Shown here: positions 32,642-41,083 of the stretch, piece after piece
How the letters are laid out: each line of letters opens with the position of its first letter
Numbering within the stretch: position 1 is the stretch's first letter
DNA from: Nostoc linckia NIES-25
Lineage (GTDB): Bacteria; Cyanobacteriota; Cyanobacteriia; Cyanobacteriales; Nostocaceae
DNA length: 64,000 bases
Assembly: GCF_002368035.1 (NCBI RefSeq)
Contig: NZ_AP018224.1
Span: 1 to 64,000 of the forward strand
Reading direction: 5' to 3'
Notes under the pieces: model-generated
Told to the model about the DNA's origin: nothing
The model's database searches: none
Seen by the model: only the letters and a program-made list of their open reading frames with translations
Translations under genes and position numbers: made by a program

Positions 32642-34729
32642 GAATAAGTTTTGGCGAATGTTGCGAATTGTGGCACGGCTCAGTTGAATTGCTGTGACTA
32701 TACCTTGTAAATCGCCTGAGATGAGTGTGATGTCACTAGCGGCGATCGCCACATCTGTACCAGTCCCAATTGCGATACCGACATCGGCTTGAGCTAAAGC
32801 TGGTGCATCGTTGATACCATCACCCACCATTGCGACAATCTTGCCTTCTGATTGTAGTTTCTGCACTGTAGTAGCTTTCTGGTCGGGGCGGACTTCTGCT
32901 AAAACGCGCCCTATACCAACTTCATGGGCTATACTTTCTGCGGTGCGGCGGTTATCGCCTGTAAGCATCACAACTTCTAAACCGAGTTTTTGCAACGCTC
33001 TCACAGCTTGGGTGGAAGTGGGTTTAATAGCATCAGCAATACCCATCACTCCTTTGATTTCGCCGTCCACTGCTAACCACACGGCTGTTTTACCCAGGTA
33101 TTCTAAACGTTCTTTGTCTTGTTGCAAGGCTTGAGTGTCAATACTCAACTCTTCCATCCAACGTTGTGTACCAATTTGCACGAGTCGGTTAGAAACGATA
33201 CCTTGTACGCCACTACCAGCGACAGCTTCAAAATTTCTAACATCTGCTAATGGCACTTCCTGAGATTGGGCGTATCTGACAACTGCTTCTGCCAAGGGAT
33301 GTTCCGAATTGCGTTCTATAGAGGCAGCTAGTTGTATCAGCTTAATTTCATTGCCGTTAGCCGTACCGTTAACTGTGACAAAATCTGTAACTGTCGGTTT
33401 ACCTTGGGTAATTGTGCCTGTTTTATCTAACACAATTGTTTGAATCTGATGTGCTAATTCTAAGCTTTCGGCTCCCTTAATTAAAATGCCGTTTTCTGCA
33501 CCTTTACCCGTGCCTACCATTACAGAAGTTGGTGTAGCTAAACCCAAGGCACAAGGACAAGCGATAATTAACACCCCCACTGTGGTAATTAGTGCTAGGG
33601 TGACGTTGCCCATGATGTTGTACCAAATGATAAAGGTGAGGAGGGCGATCGCAATCACCGCCGGTACAAACCAGCTAGTAACTTGGTCTGCTAATCTTTG
33701 AATGGGAGCTTTCGAGCCTTGGGCTTGCTGCACTAGTTGGACAATCTGTGCCAGCACTGTATCCTTACCTACTCTTGTCGCCCGGAACTTAAAACTGCCA
33801 GTTTTGTTGATGGTGGCTCCAATCACTTCATCCCCTGGTTGCTTTTTCACTGGTACACTTTCGCCAGTCACCATCGCTTCATCAACTGTGGATGTTCCCT
33901 CAACCACTTCCCCATCAACAGGAACTTTCTCGCCAGGGCGAACAAGCACAACATCGTCAATCTGTACTTGTTCAATCGGCACATCAACTTCTTGTCCGTT
34001 ACGAATCAAACGTGCTGTTTTCGCTTGCAAACCAACCAGCTTACGAATTGCTTCTGAAGTTTGTCCTTTGGCGCGGTTTTCTAACCATCTTCCTAAAAGA
34101 ATTAAAGCAATAATTACAACTGCTGCTTCGTAATAGACATCTGGCTTTAATCCTTGAGCCACAAAGAAACTAGGGAAAACTGTGGCAAATAGAGAATATA
34201 AGTATGCTGCTCCTGTGCCGAGAGCAACTAAAGTATCCATTGTGGCAGCGTGGCGTTTTAAAGCTTTCCAAGCGTTTTTGAAGAAATCGGCACCACACCA
34301 AAACAGCACTGGGGTTGTCAGCACCAGCTGTACCCAAGAATTATGCAACCATGTCGGAATCAAAGGCAAATTTAATCCGAGCATCATGGGTAACGACCCG
34401 ATTACCAACACAGCACCTATGACCCCAGCCACAATCACTTTCCGCAGTAGATAACGCGATTCTCGCAAACGTGTTGTTTTCTCGGTATCATCTTCTCCTG
34501 CCATCAAATTCTGTTCTGGGAGTGGATAGGCAGAGTAACCTGCCTCGTCCACTGCATCCTGAATGGTTTGTACATCAGTCGTTCTAGGGTCATACTCAAC
34601 TGTTGCTTGTTCTGCGCCAAAGTTCACACTACATTCATTCACACCTGGGACAGAACTGATTGCTTCTTCAATGCTGCTGGCACAAGATGCACAACTCATG
34701 CCGCGCAGCTTCAGTGTGGCTTTTTCCAT
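32642..34729 (-). pseudogene. copA: copA, N-terminal part of a Cu(I)-exporting P1B-type ATPase (interrupted)
   Basis: It encodes about 696 of 753 residues. It has an N-terminal HMA domain with MSCASC (10-15), the membrane metal-binding CPC in IIACPCALGLATPTS (about 390-400), the phosphorylation site DKTGTITQGKP (about 435), the HP motif SEHPLAEAV and the hinge GDGINDAPALAQAD (about 638). These mark a CopA copper pump of the inner membrane. After NIRQNLF the frame reads into the IS66-like element and stops there, replacing the last two helices with 20 foreign residues, so it is probably inactive. The copZ gene lies 52 bp upstream. Expression should have come from the MerR-type promoter at 36947-36978. 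Confidence 0.92.
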
Positions 34730-34781
34730 TTTTCTGGTTCCTTAACACTCATTTGTCTTGATAAAACAGGAAAGCTCAATG

Positions 34782-34976
34782 TCATGCCACTGAATAGCCA
34801 GCAGCTGTAATTGCTTCTTTTACTGCTGCTTCGGTTGTCTGGGTTTCGACGCTGACCAGCTTCGTTTTCGGATCGGCCTCAACCTGAGCTGTGGGGTCAA
34901 CTGCTTGGATGGCTTTTGTAATCGTTTCTCCACAAGCAGAACAAGCCATGTTAGGAACTGTTAGTTGAAATGTCAT
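34782..34976 (-). CDS. copZ: copper chaperone CopZ (heavy-metal-associated domain)
   Basis: The product is 64 aa, a single HMA ferredoxin-like domain with the Cu(I) site MACSACGET (CxxC at about 12-15), length and fold typical of CopZ/Atx1. It carries Cu(I) in the cytosol to CopA, whose gene lies 52 bp downstream. The start codon follows AAAGAGAGTTAAGC on the minus strand. Its original promoter, 29 nt upstream, is now separated from it by a 1.9-kb IS1634-like element, so transcription is likely lost or depends on the IS. A truncated second copZ is at 27992-28057. Confidence 0.92.
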   Translation of the reverse strand: MTFQLTVPNMACSACGETITKAIQAVDPTAQVEADPKTKLVSVETQTTEAAVKEAITAAGYSVA

Positions 34977-34998
34977 GCTTAACTCTCTTTTTATGAAC

Positions 34999-35004
34999 TA
35001 ATTA
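34999..35004. repeat. 6-bp target-site duplication TAATTA, left copy
   Basis: The same 6-mer stands at 36940-36945 on the other side of the IS1634-like element. Because it is A+T-only and self-complementary, the exact boundary could differ by a few bases. Confidence 0.7.
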
Positions 35005-36939
35005 CTCACCGTTCGCGTAATAGAATTTGACTAAGAGGAATTATCTACAAGATTGCTATAAATATCAGGAGGAAGACCAAGCAAACTAATAATTTCCTGT
35101 TGTAGAGGGTTTAAAGGAGGAACATAACCAAAACGCTGACCACGGGCTTCAATAATCGTCAAAGTGATATTAGAAAAAGCACGTAACAAGCGTTCAGCAG
35201 TAGGTTGAGCAGTCCTTTTGTTTGGATGTTCGGGGTACAGTCCAGCAAGAGAGTTGACCTCAATAGCAGTTAATTGCCGTCGGACAACAAACTCGATAAT
35301 TGTCAGCAAACGTAGGGCTAGACTCAGTAAATTAATCAGCCCGGTAACTTGGTCGTCACGTTGCACAAACATGGGAGTAATCGAAAGTGACGCACCCTTA
35401 AGGCGATGAAAACCACGTTCAGCAATCCATTCGTCTCGATAAGTCAGTACAGCTTGTTCAACTCCTAACATACTCTTAGGAGCATTACTGACAAAAGCTC
35501 TCCAGCCAAAAGTTTTGTGAGTTTGGGCAATAGCATCTTCATTGCGGATAACAGTCTGAATTTGATACCTAGTTTTTCGAGTAATTTGCTTGGGGCGAGA
35601 TGTGGGACGACCTCGACCAATGTAGGTTTCTTCAACAGTTTCCTGGCACTCATAATCGAAACTCAGTAAGCCTTCGACTCGATGAAGGCGCAAAATTTCT
35701 GTAGCTTTTTGCAATAAAACCTGTAGGTCGTTGATTTGTCGTTTACCGCGACCTTTTTGTGGAGTTAACGCCATCAACTTCTGCTGTGCGTTGTGAAGTC
35801 GTGTCTCTAATCCTTGAATTTGTTGTTTTGCAAGTGCCTGTGAATGAATCACAAACACCCTTTCTTGCCAGCATAGTAATGGCAATTGTTCATCAACCAC
35901 CTCGACATGACGACACACCTCATAGCCTGTGGCAATAGTTGTTTCCAGGGCATCCAGGTCTTGGCTGGTTTCACTGTTGTGATGAACACTGGTTCGCCTG
36001 ATATCCACAAGTGGAAATTTACCAGCAACAGCATCATCTATCCAGCCAGCAAGAAGTTCTGGAGTTTTACCAACTAAGGATAATGGGCATAGGTAATAAT
36101 CTCCCTGAATATGTATATTGCTGCGTGTCGATAGTGAACTCATTTTACAGTCGCCAACAAACAACAACCCTTTCTTGTTCAACGTGGCGGTAATTTGTTG
36201 ATAGGCGGGAACGTAAAGTCCGTCATCTGCTTTTTCTCCAGATACTACCTGGGTAACAAGGGGCATTCCTAATGGGTCAATCATCCCCATCATCAGTTTT
36301 ACCTGTGGCAGGTTCGGGTCATCTTTGCTGTGTCCAAATTGGAATAAACCTTCTTCACTGATGAGATGGTGTCCACTGATTGTTGTTGCATCTAAACGCA
36401 CTTTCTCCACCGTTAAGTCATAGGCTCGGATGGTGTTTTGCGTGAGAAAACGTTCTATTTGTGACCAGGTTTCGGGCTTACTTAACCGCTTCAAGAGTAT
36501 TCCTAAACGGTCATCTGTAAAGTCTGTTTCTCTAATGCTGATTCCGCACACTTGCTCTATGGTGTAGCGTCGTTGTTCTACCCATTCCCGAACACGTACT
36601 TTTCGGTGATCTCCCTGTGAGATGATATACGATAACCAAATGCAACCTACCCATCCCCAATCAAGTCCTTCCTGTTTCCAGTGACGTGGCAAATTTTGGT
36701 TAAGGATTTCTGGTAGTCCCATTTTTTTCATCACCTCTAGCAGCAGAACAACATCGTCAATTCGTTCTGAGATGATTTGTTGGGGTAAATGTGCCATTTC
36801 TCACACTTACCATTAAACTGTTACACCCTGCACAAGGGACTTCCTAGCACCAGGGCGGTGGGAAACGATCGCCTGCTTTGATACTCTCTCTTATTTCATC
36901 TATTTCACCAAACTCATCCCCGATTACGCGAACGGTGAG
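35005..36939 (-). mobile_element. IS1634-like (IS4-superfamily) insertion sequence between promoter and copZ
   Basis: About 1935 bp, bounded by perfect inverted repeats: CTCACCGTTCGCGTAAT at the left and its reverse complement at the right, with an apparent 6-bp TAATTA duplication. One 588-aa transposase gene fills it. It stands 7 bp beyond the -10 element of the copZ promoter, so it splits promoter from gene. The 3' flank of the transposase contains no accessory gene. Confidence 0.85.
35031..36797 (-). CDS. IS1634-family transposase
   Basis: The product is 588 aa, the usual length for this IS4-superfamily branch. Landmarks are the N-terminal DVVLLLEVMKKMGLPEILN, a first catalytic Asp in VRLDATTISGHH, a second in LLFVGDCKMSSLSTR, and a C-terminal catalytic region with YRDEWIAERGFHRLKGASL containing the Y-x-x-R-like and Glu residues. 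The frame is unbroken. The ATG at 36797 is preceded by a weak AGTGTGAGAA. Confidence 0.88.
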   Translation of the reverse strand: MAHLPQQIISERIDDVVLLLEVMKKMGLPEILNQNLPRHWKQEGLDWGWVGCIWLSYIISQGDHRKVRVREWVEQRRYTIEQVCGISIRETDFTDDRLGILLKRLSKPETWSQIERFLTQNTIRAYDLTVEKVRLDATTISGHHLISEEGLFQFGHSKDDPNLPQVKLMMGMIDPLGMPLVTQVVSGEKADDGLYVPAYQQITATLNKKGLLFVGDCKMSSLSTRSNIHIQGDYYLCPLSLVGKTPELLAGWIDDAVAGKFPLVDIRRTSVHHNSETSQDLDALETTIATGYEVCRHVEVVDEQLPLLCWQERVFVIHSQALAKQQIQGLETRLHNAQQKLMALTPQKGRGKRQINDLQVLLQKATEILRLHRVEGLLSFDYECQETVEETYIGRGRPTSRPKQITRKTRYQIQTVIRNEDAIAQTHKTFGWRAFVSNAPKSMLGVEQAVLTYRDEWIAERGFHRLKGASLSITPMFVQRDDQVTGLINLLSLALRLLTIIEFVVRRQLTAIEVNSLAGLYPEHPNKRTAQPTAERLLRAFSNITLTIIEARGQRFGYVPPLNPLQQEIISLLGLPPDIYSNLVDNSS

Positions 36940-36946
36940 TAATTAC

Positions 36947-36978
36947 ATTGTGAAATCTCCATCTCACTGGAGAGTCAA
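36947..36978 (-). promoter_or_regulatory. MerR-type promoter of the copZ-copA operon, displaced by an IS
   Basis: Minus strand: TTGACT (36978-36973), a 20-bp spacer with CTCCAG/TGGAG arms, and CACAAT (36952-36947). Removing the IS1634-like element and one TAATTA places the start codon of copZ 29 nt from the -10 element, a normal leader. Confidence 0.8.
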
Positions 36979-37079
36979 GAGGGGGAAGGAAAATTTTTTT
37001 CAGCTGTGGTTAGAGACTTGGAATGGCTTCAGCCATGTAAAAAATAACTCTCTAGGCTATAGTCCTTATGGAGTAGAGA

Positions 37080-37096
37080 TTTCATCTTGATTTCAT
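37080..37096 (+). promoter_or_regulatory. orphan TTTCAT-N5-TTTCAT box (site 13)
   Basis: The spacer is CTTGA. No metal gene follows on the + strand; the next gene (37504) is 408 bp away. It is probably left over from a deletion or rearrangement. Confidence 0.6.
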
Positions 37097-37211
37097 TTCT
37101 TGTGGAACTGGGATTAAGCTTGGTTGTTTACATTCAACTTCAGTAGTACAAGAAAAGTGTTTTATGCTATTCGCAACAATAAATACTTACGTTCAGAATC
37201 AAGCCAGACTA

Positions 37212-37290
37212 ATCCGGCTCGGCGAGGGTCATGGCTACATCGGACAGGGAAAGTGGAATAAACTGGGTGAGTAGTGTCAGGAGCGATCGG
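37212..37290 (-). pseudogene. MATE-exporter gene scrap
   Basis: The minus-strand translation reads SLLTLLTQFIPLSLSDVAMT then LAEPD and a stop. This matches SLLILLAQFIPLSLTDVAMT and LGDP at the start of the MATE-like protein at 21287-22648. Only about 25 codons are left, so it is a relic of a second exporter gene. Confidence 0.7.
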
Positions 37291-37503
37291 TCAACGTCTG
37301 GTAGACAATTTACTGGTAGCTGGGTTAGGAACTTCTGTGTAGGCGATCGCAATGCAGTAATTCGAGCTGGACGGTGATTTTTATGATTTTATTAATTTCA
37401 TCTCAAATATTGTATTTGATTTAAATTTACATTTTCTTTTATAAAACACAAGTTTTACTGTGGATAATTTATATTTAATTTATTAATTAAAGGAATAAAT
37501 ACT

Positions 37504-37917
37504 ATGGGAAATTTCCAGCAGCAAGAGCAAATTGAACTAATTATTATACAGGCTCACTCGGAAAGTTTTACTGATGAAGAGAAGGTCATTTATGATGATT
37601 TTATCGCCGAGACTGGAGTAGAAAATCCTGCAAAAATGACAGCAGCTACAGTTGATGTTTTTATTAGATATCTCAATAGCTGTGAAGCATCCAATGAATT
37701 TGTTGCTAATGTAATCAATCGCCTTGCACAACTTGCTCCAGCTCATATCATGACCAAAATTCTTCTCAGCGATAATGATGGTGATGGTGTGCCTTTATAC
37801 CAAGAACTCCAACTTGGTACAAAGGCTACTGTATTTAATACTCCATCAGAAATAGCTGCTGCACAACAAAAGCAATATCAGTTTTTTCCGATTCGGAACA
37901 GCGATATAGAATTGTAA
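37504..37917 (+). CDS. hypothetical protein of 137 aa with one EF-hand-like loop
   Basis: The ATG follows AAAGGAATAAATACT, a good ribosome site. The product is acidic, mostly helical, with no signal peptide. Near residue 88 the loop DNDGDGVPLYQEL has the D-x-D/N-x-D-G spacing of an EF-hand or thrombospondin-type calcium loop, followed by ELQLGT. One isolated loop binds calcium weakly, so function is open. It is the first + strand gene after the IS-rich region and may belong to plasmid accessory DNA. No family recognised. Confidence 0.6.
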   Translation: MGNFQQQEQIELIIIQAHSESFTDEEKVIYDDFIAETGVENPAKMTAATVDVFIRYLNSCEASNEFVANVINRLAQLAPAHIMTKILLSDNDGDGVPLYQELQLGTKATVFNTPSEIAAAQQKQYQFFPIRNSDIEL

Positions 37918-37972
37918 GTTTAAGCCACCAATAAATTTTTTACAGCGATCGCAAGACTCCCAGCCCCAATAA

Positions 37973-38281
37973 TCAGGCGATTCCCCTGTAAGTATAACTT
38001 TGGAAAATTACGACAGTATCCTTATCTTCATCCCAAAACCACCAACCTTGGGATAGTTCAGAAAGAACGCGCATTAGTGCTAATTGTTGATGTGCGATTT
38101 CCCCACTACCGTAGCTGACGTTACTAGTGCCATCCCATGATTTAAGAATTGATTCTAAATTGTATCCATTGCCCATCTCAGATGCGGAAACGGGACTCCC
38201 GCTATAATGAGTTCGTTTAGCGGGAGGTGAATTTCTGCCAACATAAGAATTGTCCTGATGGACATTATTATTTGTATTCAT
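37973..38281 (-). CDS. hypothetical protein of 102 aa downstream of iscB
   Basis: It overlaps the end of the IscB gene by 14 bp, which indicates coupled translation. The N-terminal half is polar (MNTNNNVHQDNSYVGRNSPP). The C-terminal half is ordered (LALMRVLSELSQGWWFWDED, then TVVIFQSYTYRG). I do not recognise a family. A stem of 9 perfect pairs (38196-38204 with 38218-38226) lies inside the coding sequence and could reflect an RNA structure, given the adjacency to IscB. The frame may in part be non-coding. Confidence 0.4.
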   Translation of the reverse strand: MNTNNNVHQDNSYVGRNSPPAKRTHYSGSPVSASEMGNGYNLESILKSWDGTSNVSYGSGEIAHQQLALMRVLSELSQGWWFWDEDKDTVVIFQSYTYRGIA

Positions 38282-39266
38282 AACCGTCAGCTTTGTGTAT
38301 GGTTTTCAGGTATTTAGGATGAACATCAAACTTTTTATCCAAAGTGTGTAAAACAAAGCTAGGACGAAACCTAATAGCAATTCTGCCTGTATATCTTCCA
38401 GCGAATTTACCAGTAGGGATATGAGCTTTAACAATATCACCAGTGGTAAAACCTTGAAAGTATTTAGCTGAAGGTGCATGAGCTTTGGGAAAACCAAACT
38501 TATTTGGGCGACAGCGTTGACGAGTTCCGTGACCTTTGGCACTAATCAACAAAGGTTTGATATTTTTGATAATTAGTTTCTCTGGCGTAGTCGCTCCCAC
38601 ACACAGAGAATCAGTCCAGTGAGACTTATCAATTCCTCTATTGACCCGATTCCACTTAGTTCTTCCACCACTACCTACTTCTACTGGTAGTTCAATCTGT
38701 TGTAATCTATGGTACAATTCCCAACGAGTTGCATTGACCGCAGTAGCATCAACTAAAGGTTTTTTAGCTTGAGCTAAAATACGATTTAGCAAATCAGGTT
38801 TTTTCTTGAGAAACTTGGCAATTGGTTGATTACCTTTAGCTTGATTGCATTTTTGACAAGCTAGTGTCAGATTGCTAACGCGATTAGTTCCACCGCAGGA
38901 TTTAGCAACAATATGTTCGATTTGTAATGGTACATCTTTAACACCACAGTATGCACACTGATGTTGCCACTTGGCTAACAGATATTGTTTAACTTCAAAA
39001 CCGAATAACTCACCACGTTGATAATCTACACCTTGGATTTCTGGTTGGTCTAACTTTTGTAAGTCAAATTTAACCAACTCTTGAGAAATAGCAGTTATCG
39101 GACAAACACGACGCAACCTATTCACCCAAGTCAAAATATTATCAATCCGAGATTCTAGTGACGGTGGTAGCCAACCTTCACGGCGAGTTCTATTGAGAAA
39201 TCGCGCTTTGCGATAACGTGTTTTACGCGATCGCCTTGAACGTCTTAATTGCCTTCTTGATATCTT
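38268..39266 (-). pseudogene. IscB-type RNA-guided endonuclease, N-terminally truncated
   Basis: The open frame spans 332 codons from just after an in-frame TAG (39269-39267). It starts inside the arginine-rich bridge helix (RRQLRRSRRSRKTRYRKARF), then RREGWLPPSLESRIDNILTW and the RuvC-II segment with ELVKFD. The HNH nuclease follows (CAYCG, then LQIEHIVAKSCGGTNRVSNL, CQKCN) and RuvC-III with HWTDSLCVGA. The N-terminal PLMP domain and RuvC-I with its catalytic Asp are absent; a TTG at 39134 would give 288 aa. IscB proteins are ancestors of Cas9 that use an omega RNA encoded upstream. Here the upstream DNA is replaced by an unrelated gene, so this copy is probably not active as a two-strand nuclease. 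Confidence 0.85.
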
Positions 39267-39504
39267 CTATAGACGGATATTCTTTATTGAGATATTTCAT
39301 TATCTGTGATGTTGTCGCATCTGTATAATTCGAGATACTGATATCACCATTTTTAAATGGTATTAGATTCCATTTTTCGTTTATTGGATTCTGTATCCAA
39401 AACTCAAGTGATATTGTCTGTACAAACTGATCTAAAAACTGAACTACACAAGGATAGTAAAGTGTGAGTTGTTGGTTGCTATTATTCATTATTATTCCAT
39501 CCAT
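39223..39504 (-). CDS. hypothetical protein of 93 aa
   Basis: Starting at an ATG at 39504 (or the second at 39489), it overlaps the upstream 153-aa gene by 13 bp, so both are probably one transcript. Content: QQLTLYYPCVVQFLDQFVQT, FWIQNPINEKWNLIPF and a helical C-terminus DIKKAIKTFKAIA. There is no signal peptide and I recognise no family. Its last 44 bp overlap the truncated IscB frame, marking the junction where the IscB N-terminus was lost. Confidence 0.55.
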   Translation of the reverse strand: MDGIIMNNSNQQLTLYYPCVVQFLDQFVQTISLEFWIQNPINEKWNLIPFKNGDISISNYTDATTSQIMKYLNKEYPSIEDIKKAIKTFKAIA

Positions 39505-39953
39505 TCGATAGGGGATATGGTTTCCTTTTTGGCGGGAAGTATTTTGACTTCATAGCCATAAAGAATTAATTCGTGCAAAGTTGCTAGTAGTTGCTTGAGT
39601 GATATACTGTCCCATTGGCTGCACTCTAATATATGTTTCAATACCTGTTCGGGAGCATTAACCACCCAAAGACTATGAATTCTTTTGTTCCTAAATCCAG
39701 CACATAATTGAACAATTGGTTGTAACTCAACTGTTATTTTTGGTATATGAATAATTGCTGAACTTATAGGGATTACTGGTTTATATTCTAAGTTTTTAGA
39801 TTGTGAAAAATAGGGATCACTGTACCATTGTCCATCGATTTGGTATGCAATCATTAGGTATGGCAATGCTTTAATCGCATTTATAGTTCCCCATCTAGCA
39901 GTTTGTCCTGCATGAAACCAGATATAAGAGTCGTTGTGTATTATCATGTACAA
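39492..39953 (-). CDS. hypothetical protein of 153 aa
   Basis: The ATG at 39953 begins MYMIIHNDSYIWFHAGQTAR. The protein is mixed alpha/beta with several tryptophans, a proline-rich middle (YKPVIPISSAIIHIPKITVE) and a helical C-terminal region. No motif or family is recognised. Its neighbour at 39504 overlaps it by 13 bp. A bidirectional hairpin terminator (40161-40193) separates it from the four-gene group upstream. Confidence 0.55.
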   Translation of the reverse strand: MYMIIHNDSYIWFHAGQTARWGTINAIKALPYLMIAYQIDGQWYSDPYFSQSKNLEYKPVIPISSAIIHIPKITVELQPIVQLCAGFRNKRIHSLWVVNAPEQVLKHILECSQWDSISLKQLLATLHELILYGYEVKILPAKKETISPIEWME

Positions 39954-40160
39954 GTTTTATAATTTTGACTTAAGGCTTTGCTTGTTCAGCTAATTGATAA
40001 CTTCGTCAAACTTTATACTCAGGTACAACACTTTAGATATTAGTGATTATTTCCTGAATCACTCGTCATCAATGTCTACCTTGCTGATATGTGTAACAAT
40101 TGTGGTAATTAATCTACTAATTTGATATGTGTTTTAAAACTAAATAGTTGCTATCAAATA

Positions 40161-40193
40161 AAAAGTGCGCCTTTTTAATTGGGGCGCACTTTT
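40161..40193 (-). terminator. bidirectional hairpin terminator
   Basis: AAAAGTGCGCC (40161-40171) pairs perfectly with GGCGCACTTTT (40183-40193) around an 11-nt loop, with A/U-rich tails on both sides. It ends the four-gene operon that runs from 43671 down to 40213. Confidence 0.8.
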
Positions 40194-40212
40194 ATTAAAA
40201 ATAAATTGATAG

Positions 40213-41055
40213 TTAAACGTGGTGAAGGATAATATTTATTGCGTCTTGAGTGCTAATTTTATATTGTGTAGCAAGTTTATTCATGTTGGCTTCACCATTG
40301 GCATGATCTTTGATAATTGCTCGAACAATGTTTGGTGATACATTAATCTCACTATTGGTAACGACTGGTTTAGGTAAAGTTTGAGAAATAAAGAATTCTT
40401 TTCTTCTTAATACATGTATTTGACGATAATGTTCTTTTCTGGGTATCCATAAACAATTTCCGGGGGCAAAGTCACTCTCTTGATCGATACGAGATATAAC
40501 TGTTCCTTCGGGTGCTAATCCCATATCTTTTAGAAATTGGGTAAAGTTATCACGCCAGGATGCATCAACTTCAATTCCGCACCCGCCATGATATTTGTAC
40601 TGATGGTGGTTCTTGTTATAGCAGATACGCTTGATGTGTAACCAGGAGTTATACTCGTGGCTTTTGCAGTGACCGTGGATAGTTTTATCGATCTTGAGGC
40701 TGTCCCGTTGCAAACATCCGCAACTTTGCGTAAGCCCTCTTTTTAAGCTATTTTTACTAACATATTTTTGGGTTCCGCATTTGCATAAGGTAAGGAGGAG
40801 TAGTTCACCCCTTTTCCCCTTAACTTCTATATCAGATATTACTGTTAGTCTCCCAAAATTTGCCCCAACTGGGATAGATTCTTTTCTTTTCTTACAACCG
40901 CAGTTAGTTGAGCGACCATTGGTGAGAGTGTGACTATAGACAAGTTTTTGGGTTCCACAATCACACTTACACAATACTTGCTTTCCTTGTTTTTCTATTA
41001 CAGTCCAACTACCGAATTTTCCACTTATATTAATTACTCGCTTTGTAGTCTCCAT
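40213..41055 (-). CDS. zinc-ribbon/HNH-like DNA-binding protein (phage-type)
   Basis: The product is 280 aa. Two tandem zinc-ribbon-like units with CDCG...NCGC and CKCG...SCGC lie in the first 115 residues. Then comes a segment EYNSWLHIKRICYNK, KYHGGCGIEV, ASWRDNF, FLKDMGLAPEGTVISRID and NCLWI. This order is typical of phage/homing-type proteins carrying AP2-like or HNH-like domains (YNSW...RC...YGGRGI...W...F..DMG...LDRID). The C-terminal 40 residues look like a helix-turn-helix (MNKLATQYKISTQDAIN). It lies 28 bp downstream of the transglycosylase-like gene in the same direction. It probably binds and may cut DNA; catalytic residues are not certain. Confidence 0.7.
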   Translation of the reverse strand: METTKRVINISGKFGSWTVIEKQGKQVLCKCDCGTQKLVYSHTLTNGRSTNCGCKKRKESIPVGANFGRLTVISDIEVKGKRGELLLLTLCKCGTQKYVSKNSLKRGLTQSCGCLQRDSLKIDKTIHGHCKSHEYNSWLHIKRICYNKNHHQYKYHGGCGIEVDASWRDNFTQFLKDMGLAPEGTVISRIDQESDFAPGNCLWIPRKEHYRQIHVLRRKEFFISQTLPKPVVTNSEINVSPNIVRAIIKDHANGEANMNKLATQYKISTQDAINIILHHV

Positions 41056-41083
41056 AACTCATTTTGGTGTGATTACTGCTGGG

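Larger units (their letters stand above)
36940..37503. other. region between the IS1634-like element and the next gene: promoter, orphan box, gene scrap
   Basis: It contains the MerR-type promoter originally serving copZ (36947-36978), an orphan TTTCAT box (37080-37096) and a MATE gene scrap (37212-37290). Nothing else is recognisable up to the gene at 37504. Confidence 0.6.

Noticed and set aside
33486..34454. Several + strand frames opposite copA
   Set aside because: They mirror a strongly conserved coding gene on the other strand and match no protein pattern.
32579..34729. An intact 716-aa CopA
   Set aside because: The last 20 residues are encoded by the IS66-like element, and the true C-terminal helices lie beyond it at 31026-31199; the gene is interrupted.
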